Source: Bacillota bacterium (GTDB lineage: Bacteria > Bacillota > Sulfobacillia > JAJYWN01). From it: a stretch of 64,000 nt of DNA. Positions within the stretch are counted from its first letter, which is position 1; each line of letters starts with the position of its first letter. Below are positions 17,275 to 28,391 of this stretch, in pieces. The notes under the pieces are model-generated. The model was not told the origin of the DNA and searched no databases. It was given only the letters and a program-made list of their open reading frames with translations. Location of the stretch: NCBI GenBank assembly GCA_021791495.1, contig JAJYWN010000075.1, positions 1-64,000 of the forward strand, read 5' to 3'. The translations under genes and the position numbers were made by a program.

Positions 17275-17850
17275 GTGCGAACCCTGGAGAGGCACCCCAC
17301 GGGGCCGAAGAACTCTCTTCAATACTGGACGAGCTTCGTCTCCCCCTGGCGGGTGGCGTGGAATTTCGCCGCCATCTACCTGGCCCGGTTCGTCCCGGCC
17401 CTGGGCCTGAAGAACGCGCTTTACCGCTGGCGCGGGATGAAGGTGGGCCGCGACGTCTCCGTGGGCCTGATGGCCATGTTCGATGTGTTTTTCCCCGAGA
17501 TGATCACCATCGGCGATAACTCGGTGATCGGATATAACTCGACCATGCTGGGCCACGAGTTTATGGTCAAGGAATGGCGGCGCGGCCCCATCGTCATTGG
17601 CCGCAACGTGGTCATCGGCGCCAATACCACCATCCTCCCCGGCGTCACCATCGGCGACGGAGCCGTCGTCTCGGCCATGTCCTTGGTCAACCGGGACATC
17701 CCCGCCGGGGCCTTCGCGGGTGGGGTGCCGGCACGTGTCATCGGCTGGCTGGGGGAGAACGGAGAGCTAGTGAAAGGGGAAACGGCCCAGGTAGCCCAAG
17801 GGCGACCGCCGAAAGAAGGGCTGACGAAGGGGCCGGTGGAGCGCGCATGA
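17275..17850 (+). CDS. left-handed beta-helix acyltransferase (hexapeptide repeat)
   Basis: A 191-residue protein. The N-terminal SPWRVAWNFAAIYLARFVP is amphipathic or hydrophobic. The rest is hexapeptide repeats (VIGYNSTMLGHEF, IVIGRNVVIGANTTILPGVTIGDGAVVSAMSLVNRDIPAG), ending with the GGVPARVIG motif common in acetyltransferases. The His in MLGHEF is a candidate catalytic base. GTG 17275 follows GAGGAAAC. It overlaps the PAP2 gene by four bases (ATGA), so both may act in lipid or cell-envelope metabolism; the acceptor is unknown. Confidence 0.8.
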   Translation: MRTLERHPTGPKNSLQYWTSFVSPWRVAWNFAAIYLARFVPALGLKNALYRWRGMKVGRDVSVGLMAMFDVFFPEMITIGDNSVIGYNSTMLGHEFMVKEWRRGPIVIGRNVVIGANTTILPGVTIGDGAVVSAMSLVNRDIPAGAFAGGVPARVIGWLGENGELVKGETAQVAQGRPPKEGLTKGPVERA

Positions 17851-18851
17851 TCCAAGACCAATTGATGCTGGCGGTCCAGCGCCTGTCATCCCCGCTGCTG
17901 GATGTGGTGATGCGCTCCGTCTCGGACCTGGGCACCACTCCGCTTTACGTCATTGTCGCCAGCTATCTCTTCTGGAGGGTCGAACGGCGGCGCGGGGCGG
18001 CGTTGGGGCTATTGCTCGTCTTCTCGTCATGGCTGAACAGTTTGATCAAGGTCTACGTGGCCGAACCTCGCCCGTTCTTCGAGGGTCTGAAGAACCTTTC
18101 CCACACCGTCCCCAAGGATTTCAGCTTCCCCAGCGGGCACAGCCAGGCCGCGGCCGCCTTCGCCACCTTCGTCGCGCTGTGGCTGGCCGCCGGCGGGCGG
18201 CGGGGATGGGCTTGGGCGGTGGGGCTGTTTCCCCTGGTAGTCGGGTTTTCCCGTATCTACCTGGGAGTCCACTTTCCTGCCGACGTGGCGGCGGGGCTTC
18301 TCATCGGCTTCATTTTGGGGCTCATGTTCTCCCGACCGGCCGTAGTGGACTATCTGGTGCCGCCGCAACCGCCGCGAGGGTCCGGCCGTCCATCCAGCGC
18401 TACCCGAGCCGGGCGGGGTGGAGACCTGGTAATGGTGGGGATAGCCCTGGCCGCCTTGGCCGCTGGCCCTATCGAGCTGGCCTTGGCCGGCATCTGGACC
18501 GGCTTCGTCGTCGGTCTCAGCGCTTTCGCCGCCGCGGATGACCGGCGGCGCCCCGCGGGCCTTTGGACCGGTGGGGCGTATTTCCTGGGCGGGATGCTGG
18601 TATCGGGCCTGGCCTGGGCCGCCGTCGGACTGCTCCCGGCCATTCCGCTGCACAATACCCCCGGTCTGGCCCTCCTGCACCGGGTAGCCGGGCTGTCACC
18701 GTATCCGCAACTGACACCAACGCCGGCGCCGGCTTTGGCTGGACAAGCCACGCTGAACATCGTCCACTATCTGCGCGGCGTCGCCGTGGGGCTGGTGGCC
18801 ACCTTCTATCCAGAGCTGGCCGGGGCCGGTCCGCGCCGAGGGAGGTCTTAG
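17847..18851 (+). CDS. PAP2-type membrane phosphatase
   Basis: A 334-residue multi-pass membrane protein. The three phosphatase signatures are present in order: KVYVAEPRPF, PSGHSQ and SRIYLGVHFPADV (catalytic His). These match lipid phosphatases such as undecaprenyl-pyrophosphate or phosphatidate phosphatases. After residue 170 comes a second hydrophobic half of at least four likely membrane segments, which is longer than the minimal family. ATG 17847 overlaps the acyltransferase stop. Confidence 0.85.
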   Translation: MIQDQLMLAVQRLSSPLLDVVMRSVSDLGTTPLYVIVASYLFWRVERRRGAALGLLLVFSSWLNSLIKVYVAEPRPFFEGLKNLSHTVPKDFSFPSGHSQAAAAFATFVALWLAAGGRRGWAWAVGLFPLVVGFSRIYLGVHFPADVAAGLLIGFILGLMFSRPAVVDYLVPPQPPRGSGRPSSATRAGRGGDLVMVGIALAALAAGPIELALAGIWTGFVVGLSAFAAADDRRRPAGLWTGGAYFLGGMLVSGLAWAAVGLLPAIPLHNTPGLALLHRVAGLSPYPQLTPTPAPALAGQATLNIVHYLRGVAVGLVATFYPELAGAGPRRGRS

Positions 18852-18857
18852 GTAGCC

Positions 18858-20504
18858 GTGGTCGCCCCAATGGGGGTTGGTGGACAGGGAGTTGGTGGAC
18901 AGGGGGTCGTCGCCCAGGCTATTCTTTCGGCCGAACGCCGCGGTGTGCTGCCGCTCACTTCCCAATGTCCTTTCGCCTGCGTCTTCTGTAGTAACCGCTA
19001 TAACCCCCGTGGCCTTCAGGTCTATCACATCGGGCCCCGCCCGATGGAGGAGATCCAGGCCCACCTGGAAGCCATGCCGCCCGACCTGGAACGGGTGGTC
19101 ATCGGCGAATCAGCTACCAGGGTAAACGAGGGCGAACCCTTCTCTCATCCACAGATCATGCCTATCCTGGAGGCCGTGCGGCGGCGGTTCCCCGGCGTTG
19201 TGCTGGCCGTGACCACGGGCGCCCCGAGGCTGGAGCGGACCACGGTCCGCCGCCTGGCGGCGTTGGCACCCTTGGAAGTCACCGTTTCACTGAACAGCGC
19301 CGACCCCGACGTCCGGCGGCGCGTCATGGGCGACCGCGACGCCCTGGGGGCTTTGAACACGGTGGATCAACTGGCATCCCTGGCCTCCGACGGCGGCCTC
19401 ACGTGCTACGGTAGCGCTGTGGCCTTGCCCTTCTTGGTGGGGTGGGAAGACCTCTACCGGACGCTCCTTTTCCTCGACGAGCGGCAGTTCGCCTGGGCCA
19501 GAATCTTTCTGCCTGCTTTTACGCGCCGCACGCCGGAGTCCCTCCGGTACCCGCCCGACTTCCCGGACGCACTGAGGGGCTTCGCCGCCCAAGTCCGGCC
19601 CGAGCTGCGTATGCCGGTGACGGTGGAGCCGCCGCGGGTGGAGGACCTGGGCGCGAACGTCGTAGGAGTACGCCCGGGCTCGGCCGCCGACCGGGCAAGC
19701 CTCAGGACCGGTGACGTGATCTTGCAGGTCGGCGGGAGAACGCCGTTCTCAAGGGTGGACGCTCACGAGTTGGCCACGGAAGCGGACCACCCCGCAGTCC
19801 TCGTCCGGCAGGCCAACCCGTCCGGCAGCCTCACCGAGCGGGAGCGAGAGCGAGACCGCGCTTCCACCGGCGACGGGACGGCCCGCGTAACCCTTGACAA
19901 GGGGAAGGGCGAGCGGCCCGGCTGGGTGATGGACTTCGACATCGACCCCGACCGCGCCCGGCGGGCTGCCGAATTGGTGTGGCACCACCGCGGTCGCCGC
20001 ACCTTGGTGCTCACATCCGAGTTGGCCGCGCCGGTCGTGCGGATGACGCTGGATGCCCTCGAGTGGGGTGGGCTGGGCCGAACAGGCGCCTCTTGCGGCG
20101 CCTCTTCCGGCAGCTCATCCGTTGGCCGTCCCGGCGGCGGTGCGGATGTAGGCGGCGGCGTGGTGGTGGGCAACGCCGCCCTTGAAGCCGTGCCCAACCT
20201 TTTCTTCGGTGGCTCCATCGCCGCCGCCGGCCTTCTAACGGTGGGTGACATCGCCGCGCACCTGGGCTGGCCGGTGGGTGAGGACGGTCGGCCCCTCGCC
20301 GGCATGGCGGACGCCGGTAGCGCGGCTGCGGCCGTCGGTGGCACGGCGGCCGGTGGCACCTTGAGACCGCGCCGGCCGCGGGACCCCTGGCCGGAGGTCA
20401 TTCTCCTGCCACGCGAGCCCTTTGACGACTCCGGGTTTGACCTGCGCGGCGTCTCGTGGCGCGAAATGGCCGCCACGCTGCGCGTGAAGGTCGACCTGGT
20501 GTGA
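18858..20504 (+). CDS. radical SAM protein with internal PDZ domain
   Basis: A 548-residue protein. The cluster motif CPFACVFC (C-x3-C-x2-C, about residues 36-43) is followed by SAM-radical core features (VVIGESATRVNEGEPFSH, VTTGAPRLERTTV, VSLNSADPDVRRRVMGDR). A PDZ-like domain (NVVGVRPGSAADRASLRTGDVILQVGGRT) occupies about residues 268-320. The C-terminal region resembles the end of DUF512-type radical SAM/PDZ proteins (GNAALEAVPNLFFGGSIAAAGLLTVGDI, then ILLPREPFDDSGFDLRGVS). In relatives I recall, PDZ precedes the radical SAM part; here it follows. The substrate is unknown. GTG start 18858 is followed by a tandem repeat (GGQGVGGQGV). Confidence 0.8.
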   Translation: MVAPMGVGGQGVGGQGVVAQAILSAERRGVLPLTSQCPFACVFCSNRYNPRGLQVYHIGPRPMEEIQAHLEAMPPDLERVVIGESATRVNEGEPFSHPQIMPILEAVRRRFPGVVLAVTTGAPRLERTTVRRLAALAPLEVTVSLNSADPDVRRRVMGDRDALGALNTVDQLASLASDGGLTCYGSAVALPFLVGWEDLYRTLLFLDERQFAWARIFLPAFTRRTPESLRYPPDFPDALRGFAAQVRPELRMPVTVEPPRVEDLGANVVGVRPGSAADRASLRTGDVILQVGGRTPFSRVDAHELATEADHPAVLVRQANPSGSLTERERERDRASTGDGTARVTLDKGKGERPGWVMDFDIDPDRARRAAELVWHHRGRRTLVLTSELAAPVVRMTLDALEWGGLGRTGASCGASSGSSSVGRPGGGADVGGGVVVGNAALEAVPNLFFGGSIAAAGLLTVGDIAAHLGWPVGEDGRPLAGMADAGSAAAAVGGTAAGGTLRPRRPRDPWPEVILLPREPFDDSGFDLRGVSWREMAATLRVKVDLV

Positions 20505-20571
20505 AGGCGAGGGCTCGTCGACGAAGAACACGGAAACGACGGACAAGATTCACAGAGGAGCTGACGACCAG

Positions 20572-21084
20572 GTGATCTACCCTCTTGAAGGAAGAATCCC
20601 GGATATCCACCCGAAAGCGTTCGTTGCTCCCAGCGCCGACGTGATCGGGGCGGCCACAGTTGGCGAAGGGTCCAGCGTCTGGTTCTGTGCCACCATCCGC
20701 GCCGATTTCCGGCCGGTGACGGTGGGCCGTTTCACCAGCGTGCAGGATGGGGCCGTGCTCCACGCCGATCCCAACTTCCCCGTCACCGTGGGTAATTACG
20801 TAACTGTCGGGCACCGGGCCGTCCTCCACGGGTGTACCATCAAGGACGGCACCCTGATCGGGATGGGCGCCGTGGTGCTAAACGGAGCGGTGGTCGAAGA
20901 AGGTTGCGTCATTGGAGCGGGCGCCGTCGTCCCGGAGGACCGGGTCATCCCCCGGGGCAGCCTGGCCGTGGGTGTACCGGCAAAGGTCGTCCGCGAACTG
21001 ACGCCCGAAGAAGTGGCGAAGCAGAGGACCTGGGCCGAGCTGTACTCCGGTCTGGCGGCCAGAGATTATCTGGGGAAGATCTAG
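20572..21084 (+). CDS. gamma-type carbonic anhydrase / hexapeptide protein
   Basis: A 170-residue left-handed beta-helix protein of the gamma-carbonic anhydrase-like family. The three zinc-binding histidines are in the expected places: VLHADPN, VGHRAVLHGC. The opening IPDIHPKAFVAPSADVIG and the GVPAKVVREL close are typical. GTG start 20572, with AGAGGAGC upstream. True carbonic anhydrase activity cannot be inferred with certainty, since many members lack it. Confidence 0.88.
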   Translation: MIYPLEGRIPDIHPKAFVAPSADVIGAATVGEGSSVWFCATIRADFRPVTVGRFTSVQDGAVLHADPNFPVTVGNYVTVGHRAVLHGCTIKDGTLIGMGAVVLNGAVVEEGCVIGAGAVVPEDRVIPRGSLAVGVPAKVVRELTPEEVAKQRTWAELYSGLAARDYLGKI

Positions 21085-21131
21085 CCGCTTGCCTCTAGGC
21101 TGAGCGTCGGCGGCTGCCTCCGCCCCCGGTC

Positions 21132-21228
21132 ATGGCGCCAAACTGCACGTGAGGCTTAGCTGTCCCGGGAGGACCAGCTGTCCCGTGACACACCGCGCCA
21201 AATCGTGAGAACATGGCGCCAAATCGTG
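21132..21228 (+). promoter_or_regulatory. triple repeat of GCGCCAAA upstream of guaB (candidate operator)
   Basis: ATGGCGCCAAACTG at 21132-21145, CGCGCCAAATCGTGAG at 21194-21209 and ATGGCGCCAAATCGTG at 21213-21228 share the core GCGCCAAA(T/C). The last copy ends two bases before the -35 hexamer of the guaB promoter, so these could be sites for a repressor or activator. No matching regulator is known to me. Confidence 0.55.
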
Positions 21229-21229
21229 C

Positions 21230-21258
21230 TTGAGGGCCACATTTCCGCGTGCTATAAT
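21230..21258 (+). promoter_or_regulatory. sigma-70-type promoter of guaB
   Basis: TTGAGG (21230-21235), a 17-base spacer and TATAAT (21253-21258). Transcription would start near 21265, giving a leader of about 65 bases before the guaB ribosome binding site GGAGGG (21317-21322). This is the clearest promoter in the window. Confidence 0.8.
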
Positions 21259-21274
21259 ACGAAAAATAAGCTAG

Positions 21275-22834
<1,560 letters not shown>

Positions 22835-22969
22835 GTCTGAGTGCCGGAAATGGTGCGGTTCTTGACCCTCCAAACGCATCTGTTCTGGGTTTTCTTCCCT
22901 GCCATCTTGAAGGAAGCCTGCCAACTTTGTCGAAATGTGACATGACAGATGCCCAAGGAGGGGAGATCC

Positions 22970-25087
22970 GTGCGCCGCGGTTTTGACTTGCCCGATGTCA
23001 CGGTGGTTCCTCCGACAAGTATTGCTTCGGCGGGCCTGGAATCATCTGTGCGGGCACCAGGTATTTTGGCCCCACTGTCCCTGGAGAGTTCCCCTGCTGG
23101 TCGGTCCAGATCCCCGGAACGCGTTAACCGGGAGCCGGGAAATGGCGCGGAAATCCTGGTAGTCGAGGATAGCCTGATTCAGGGCGAACTCCTCCGGCGT
23201 ACCTTGGCTCGGCACGGCTACCGGCCCACGGTTGTCGGTAGCGGGGTTGAAGCCATGGCCAAGTTGCGTGAAACCAACCCGGCGCTGGTTATCAGTGATG
23301 TCATCATGCCTGGGATGGATGGCTACGAGCTATGCAGACGCATACGGCACGACCAGTCACTAGAACAGATCCCCGTCATACTGGTTACTCTGCTGACGAG
23401 CCCACGGGATATCCTTCAAGGCGTCGCCGTCGGCGCCGATAACTTCGTAGTCAAGCCCTTCGATGAGGGCTACTTGATGTCCCTAGTAGAACGCCTTGTT
23501 GAAGGCCAGCCTTCGCCGCATTCGGAGAGCAGCGTCACCCTGGAGATCACATATGGTGGCGAACGTTTCCGGATTCCGGGGGATCGACAACAGATCCTAC
23601 AACTCCTCTTTTCCACTTTTGAACTGGCGGTGGCCCAACGTGAGGAGTTGGCCAGGACCCAAACCGAGTTGGAGCAGGCCAATCGTGAGTTGCACACGGC
23701 CGTCCTCCGCACGGCCTTGGACGGCTTTTGGCTCTTCGATGCCAAGGGGACCATTCTGGAAGTCAATGAAGCTTATTGCGAACTGTCCGGATATGCCAAG
23801 GCTGAGATGCTGGAGAAACACGTTGGGGACCTGGAAGCCTCCGACGAGCCCAATCCCTTGTTGGAACGCTTGCCCCGGATCTCCCAGGCCGGTTCGGCCC
23901 GGTTCGAATCGCATCACCGGTCAAAGGATGGTCGAGTCCTGAACGTCGAATTCAGTGTGACCTCCTTGGGCGGCGGAAAGTTCTCGGCTTTCATCCGCGA
24001 TGTAACGGAGCAGAGACATCTCGAAAGACAGCTCCGCCTCCTATCTTTCCACGACCAACTCACCGGTCTGTATAACCGGGCCTACTTCGACGAGGAGCTG
24101 TCCCGGCTAGAAGTTGGCCGGGACTACCCAGTGACCCTAATGATGCTGGATGTCGACGGCTTGAAGCTGGTCAACGACACCTGGGGTCATACACGTGGGA
24201 ACGAACTCCTGCAGACGTTCTCACGCATTCTGAGAGGAGTCTTCCGGAAATCAGACGTGATCGCGCGTGTGGGTGGGGATGAATTTGCGGTGATCCTCTC
24301 CAGGACCGGAAGCGAAGAGGCCGATGCCTTGCTGAAGCGTCTGCGCGCCGCGCTTGAAGATCACTCCCGGTCATCCGAACGCCCATACCACCTGTCGGTT
24401 TCAGTCGGCCTTTCCGTCGCGGCGCAGGGTGACTCCCTGAAGACGGTCCTCGATTTGGCCGACAAGCAGATGTACGCCGACAAGATGCGACGGGCTGAGG
24501 AAGTTTCCGTGAGTCAACTGAACTTCCTCCTAGAAAGTCTCCCGCCCAAGGATTTTGGCGAAGGGCATCTGACCCGGGTCCGGGCCTGGAGCCGTCAGCT
24601 AGGCCTGACGCTGGGACTGCCCGAGCAGGCATTGGCCGACCTGGATTTGACGGCTAGGATTCATGATCTCGGCAAGGTCGGACTGGATGACGCACTCCTA
24701 GGGAAGTTCGCGCCGATGACGGATGAAGAGAAAGGCCACCTTGCCCTGCATTCGGTGATAGGGTACCGAATTGCCCGGTTGTTCCCTCCGATCTCCCGTG
24801 TCGCCGAGTTCATTCTCCATCATCACGAATGCTGGAACGGGACGGGATATCCGGGTAAGTTGGCGGGTGACAGCATACCTATCGTCAGTCGGGTGGTATC
24901 CCTTGTGGACACATATGACGCACTCATTCACGATCGACCTTACCGGAGGGCACTCGGTCCCGACCAAGCCGAGGCGGAAATCGTTCGCCTCTCCGGAGTG
25001 CAGTTCGACCCACAGGTTGTTTCAGCGTTCCTCGGTCTTCTCCATGGGAATGGCAGTCTGCAAGCCCCTGGGGAAGGACCGGACTAG
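22970..25087 (+). CDS. response regulator with PAS, GGDEF and HD-GYP domains
   Basis: A 705-residue regulator. GTG 22970 follows AAGGAGGGG; the ATG at 22949 overlaps the Shine-Dalgarno and is less likely. Domains: receiver (about 61-180; phospho-acceptor in VISDVIMPGMDGYEL), PAS (about 240-345), GGDEF (about 355-515) with intact RVGGDEFAV near 432, and HD-GYP (about 525-690) with HDLGKVG and HHHECWNGTGYP. It could therefore both make c-di-GMP and break it down, the receiver deciding which. It opens the chemosensory cluster and, like WspR, is the likely output protein, though the domain order differs from WspR. Confidence 0.9.
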   Translation: MRRGFDLPDVTVVPPTSIASAGLESSVRAPGILAPLSLESSPAGRSRSPERVNREPGNGAEILVVEDSLIQGELLRRTLARHGYRPTVVGSGVEAMAKLRETNPALVISDVIMPGMDGYELCRRIRHDQSLEQIPVILVTLLTSPRDILQGVAVGADNFVVKPFDEGYLMSLVERLVEGQPSPHSESSVTLEITYGGERFRIPGDRQQILQLLFSTFELAVAQREELARTQTELEQANRELHTAVLRTALDGFWLFDAKGTILEVNEAYCELSGYAKAEMLEKHVGDLEASDEPNPLLERLPRISQAGSARFESHHRSKDGRVLNVEFSVTSLGGGKFSAFIRDVTEQRHLERQLRLLSFHDQLTGLYNRAYFDEELSRLEVGRDYPVTLMMLDVDGLKLVNDTWGHTRGNELLQTFSRILRGVFRKSDVIARVGGDEFAVILSRTGSEEADALLKRLRAALEDHSRSSERPYHLSVSVGLSVAAQGDSLKTVLDLADKQMYADKMRRAEEVSVSQLNFLLESLPPKDFGEGHLTRVRAWSRQLGLTLGLPEQALADLDLTARIHDLGKVGLDDALLGKFAPMTDEEKGHLALHSVIGYRIARLFPPISRVAEFILHHHECWNGTGYPGKLAGDSIPIVSRVVSLVDTYDALIHDRPYRRALGPDQAEAEIVRLSGVQFDPQVVSAFLGLLHGNGSLQAPGEGPD

Positions 25088-25155
25088 CCTACGGCTCCGT
25101 TTGGTGGGGTGAAACAGGCAACAAGGCCAATTGGCGAGATCGGAGGGGTAGCGAC

Positions 25156-26970
25156 GTGACCGTTTTAGCTTGGGGGGCAGCCGCGGTTGTGGCGGGAGGA
25201 GTGGCGGCGGCCACCGTGATTCCCATGCGTCGCCGTCGATCATCCCCGGCCTCCACGGGTCCTCGAACGACTGGCCCTCAACCGGGCACAGATCTTCTTC
25301 AATCGGACAGGGCGTTCCGCAAAGCCTTCGAAAACTCGGTTTCCGGGCGGGCCATCACCGATCGGGACGGGCGTTACCTCTTCGTGAACCGGGCCCTCTG
25401 CCAACTGCTGGGCTACTCCGAAGAAGAACTGCTCTCGATGACCTTTGCCCAGGTGACGGACGGGCAGGACGTTGCCGCCCAAAGCTACTTGCGCCAGCGC
25501 GTCATCGATGGCGAGATTGATGGATTCCGTTTGGAGAAACGATACGTTCATAAAGCAGGAAACGCCATCTGGGTCCGCTTGACCGCATCGTCAGTAAGCG
25601 ATCAGGCCGGCCATTTCTTATATTTCATAACCGAGGTTCAAGATATTTCGGACCGAAAGCGGTTCGAGGATCTCCTGACGTTTCTCACGGACAACGACCC
25701 CTTGACAGGTCTGCCGAACCGGCGCAAGTTCCAGGAAGAGCTTAGCCACAGCATCAAGGTCGCGGCCCAGACCGGGACCCAGGGCGCGATGCTGGCGCTT
25801 TCCCTAGATAACTTCCGAGAGCTCAGCCACGGTCTTCGGAAACCGAGTGCGGATGAAGTCATGATCAGTGTGGGGCAGGCCATCAAGGGCCGCCTACGGG
25901 ACACCGACATTCTGGCCAGAATTGACAGCGATGAGTTCGGCATCATCTTGCCACGGGCGGATTTCGCCAAGGCCCGTGCGGTGGCCCGCGAACTCCTCAT
26001 GGTGGTGGAACGGAGCACCTCAAGCCTTTCCCCCCTCACTCGTTTTACCGCGAGTGCGGGCGCGGCCATCTATCCGGACCATGGTTCCACGGAGACGGAC
26101 GTTGTGGCTGCGGCCTACGCGGCCCTGACCAGAGCGAAGGGAGACGGAGGCAACGGCGCCGTAGTCTTCATCCCCGACACAGACCAACTAGCTGAGCTGG
26201 CCCATTACGGCAGCTGGCAATACAGGATCCGCAAAGCGCTTCAAGGCGACGGCTTCACGCTCTACGCTCAGCCTATAGTGAACGTAAAGGAGAACCGCGT
26301 ATCCCACTACGAACTGCTCATCCGGATGGTCGGGGAAGATGGAAAGATCATCTTGCCGGCCAACTTCCTTGGGGTAGCCGAACGTTCGGGGTTGGCGCGC
26401 GACATCGACCGGTGGGTGGTTGAACGCGCGGTATCGCTCCTGGCAAGTCTTCGCCAGGACGGTCCCCCTGTGCATCTGGAGATTAACCTGTCCGCTTTGA
26501 CGCTAAAGGACAGGGAGTTCCCCAACCTTGTTTCGAGTGCGCTGACCTCGGCGGGAGCGGATCCCACGCGTCTGATCTTCGAGGTGACCGAGACGGCGGC
26601 GATAACGAACGTCCAGATGGCGCGCGAATTTGTCAAGTCCCTGAAGGGTATGGGGTGCCGGTTTGCCCTCGACGACTTTGGCATGGGCTATTCGTCCTTC
26701 TCGGTCCTCAAGTACTTGCCGGTGGACTACCTCAAGATCGACGGCAGTTTCATCCGAAACCTGGCCATCGACTCCATGGATCAGCAGTTGGTCAGGGCCA
26801 TGGCCGAAGTGGCGCGAGCGCTAGGGATGATGACTATAGCCGAATTCGTCGGCGACGAGGAATCGCTGGGCTTAGTTGACAGCCTTGGCGTGAATTTCGC
26901 CCAAGGATACCTTGTTGGCCGGCCCGGCCCAGCAACGGAAGTGTTCCGACCTTTGATGAAAGGAGAGTAG
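25156..26970 (+). CDS. PAS-GGDEF-EAL protein with degenerate GGDEF
   Basis: A 604-residue protein starting with one membrane segment (LAWGAAAVVAGGVAAATVI), then PAS (about 45-165), GGDEF-like (about 170-335) and EAL (about 350-600). The GGDEF signature is IDSDEF, so cyclase activity is doubtful. The EAL motif is ELLIRM, with the acidic and Lys residues (NLSALTL, FEVTETAAI, DDFGMGYSSF, LKIDGSFI) retained, so phosphodiesterase activity is plausible. The final Glu motif is AEFVGDE instead of the common AEGVE. GTG 25156, with CGGAGGGG before it. Confidence 0.88.
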   Translation: MTVLAWGAAAVVAGGVAAATVIPMRRRRSSPASTGPRTTGPQPGTDLLQSDRAFRKAFENSVSGRAITDRDGRYLFVNRALCQLLGYSEEELLSMTFAQVTDGQDVAAQSYLRQRVIDGEIDGFRLEKRYVHKAGNAIWVRLTASSVSDQAGHFLYFITEVQDISDRKRFEDLLTFLTDNDPLTGLPNRRKFQEELSHSIKVAAQTGTQGAMLALSLDNFRELSHGLRKPSADEVMISVGQAIKGRLRDTDILARIDSDEFGIILPRADFAKARAVARELLMVVERSTSSLSPLTRFTASAGAAIYPDHGSTETDVVAAAYAALTRAKGDGGNGAVVFIPDTDQLAELAHYGSWQYRIRKALQGDGFTLYAQPIVNVKENRVSHYELLIRMVGEDGKIILPANFLGVAERSGLARDIDRWVVERAVSLLASLRQDGPPVHLEINLSALTLKDREFPNLVSSALTSAGADPTRLIFEVTETAAITNVQMAREFVKSLKGMGCRFALDDFGMGYSSFSVLKYLPVDYLKIDGSFIRNLAIDSMDQQLVRAMAEVARALGMMTIAEFVGDEESLGLVDSLGVNFAQGYLVGRPGPATEVFRPLMKGE

Positions 26971-26978
26971 CCGGGGTC

Positions 26979-28391
26979 GTGCTCCCAGCGGACGACGTGG
27001 AGGCTCATCACCCCCTCGAAATCCCCAATCTCCAGAAGCTGGTATCCGAGCGTACCGGCCTGGCTCTACCTATCCGCGATGTTTCCAAGTTCAGCCAAGC
27101 CCTAAACGTGAGGATGAAAGCGCTGCACTTAGACTCCGGTTCAGACTACCTGGATATTCTGGTCAGAGGCCAGGAAACTCCCGACTCAGAATGGACGAGG
27201 CTTGTGCCTCTGCTCACCACTGGGGAGAGCTACTTCTTCCGAGATCCGGAACAGTTCGCCCTGATTACGGAGGTCATCTTGCCGGACCTTCTTGAGAAGC
27301 GAACCGACAGCCATACGCTGCGCATCTGGAGCGCCGGATGTTCCACGGGCGAAGAAGCGTTCTCCTTGGCGATCGCCGCACACGAGCTTCTAGCCGGTGA
27401 TGAAGGATGGCACGTTCTGGTTCTGGGAACGGACATAAACGAGAAAGCTCTGGAAAGAGCCCGCAATGGCCTGTTCAGCTCTTGGTCCTTTCGTGAGGCG
27501 AGCCCTGACTTCCGGAAGCGCTACTTCCGGCACGTCGGGTCCGGATGGCAGCTTGACCCGGCTATCCGTTCCATGGTCACTTTCCGTAGCGGTAACTTGG
27601 CGAGTGACACCTATCCGGGCACTGACTCCGGCCTTTTCTCGTTCGACCTGGTGGTTTGCCGAAATGTCCTTATCTACTTGACTGCCGATGCCGTGACTCG
27701 AATAGCAGGGAAACTTGGTCAGAGCTTGGCCCTGGACGGGTATCTGGTTACCGGTCACGCGGAGTTACCCCCACAAGACCTGGCCACGTTGCGCCCGCAG
27801 GTGCTCCGTCGACTGGTGGTTTACCGCCGCCAAGATTTCACGGGGGACTATGCATCGCAAGCGGCCGCGGCAGAGAGGGTTGTGGCTCCGGTCATCGTTC
27901 CGGTTGGCAGCGTGGATCCAGGCCCGGACGATTCTCCGGTGGCTCCGTCAGTCGGTGAGACCGATACGCCCACCGACCCTGACCAGGTAGAGACTGCATA
28001 CCGGGCGGCGAGGTCCCTGGCGAACCTCGGACGATACGCCGAGGCCGCCGAGTGCTGCGAAGAGGCTATCCGCCGGGCCCCTACCTCGTCCGAAGCCTGT
28101 TTTCTACTGGCTCAGATAGTCGAGGAGTGGCGCGGTGACACGGAGGAGGCCAAAAGGCTCTTCCGCCGCGCGATTTATTTGGCTCCTCAGTCTCCCGCAG
28201 CGTACCTGGAATTGGCCGCACTGTATGAGAGGGCGGGAGACGGCCCACATGCCAAACGTAACCGGTTGGCGGCCCTAAAGCTCCTTGAAGCTATGGATCA
28301 GGAGTCCACGGTCAGCCCTTACAACGAGGTCACCGCGCGTCAACTGGTCAGGGAGTGCCGGGCCATGGTTGGAAAGGGTGACGGCGACTGA
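26979..28391 (+). CDS. CheR-type methyltransferase with TPR tail (WspC-like)
   Basis: A 470-residue chemotaxis methyltransferase that adds methyl groups from SAM to glutamates of the receptor. Motifs: TTGESYFFRDPEQF, RIWSAGCSTGEEAFSLAI (SAM-binding) and FDLVVCRNVLIYL. After about residue 290 is an acidic/Pro-rich linker, and residues about 335-440 form three or more TPR repeats (AARSLANLGRYAEAAECCEEAIRRAP, FLLAQIVEEW...). The CheR-TPR architecture is the WspC one. GTG 26979, AAAGGAG upstream. Its stop overlaps the next start. Confidence 0.9.
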   Translation: MLPADDVEAHHPLEIPNLQKLVSERTGLALPIRDVSKFSQALNVRMKALHLDSGSDYLDILVRGQETPDSEWTRLVPLLTTGESYFFRDPEQFALITEVILPDLLEKRTDSHTLRIWSAGCSTGEEAFSLAIAAHELLAGDEGWHVLVLGTDINEKALERARNGLFSSWSFREASPDFRKRYFRHVGSGWQLDPAIRSMVTFRSGNLASDTYPGTDSGLFSFDLVVCRNVLIYLTADAVTRIAGKLGQSLALDGYLVTGHAELPPQDLATLRPQVLRRLVVYRRQDFTGDYASQAAAAERVVAPVIVPVGSVDPGPDDSPVAPSVGETDTPTDPDQVETAYRAARSLANLGRYAEAAECCEEAIRRAPTSSEACFLLAQIVEEWRGDTEEAKRLFRRAIYLAPQSPAAYLELAALYERAGDGPHAKRNRLAALKLLEAMDQESTVSPYNEVTARQLVRECRAMVGKGDGD

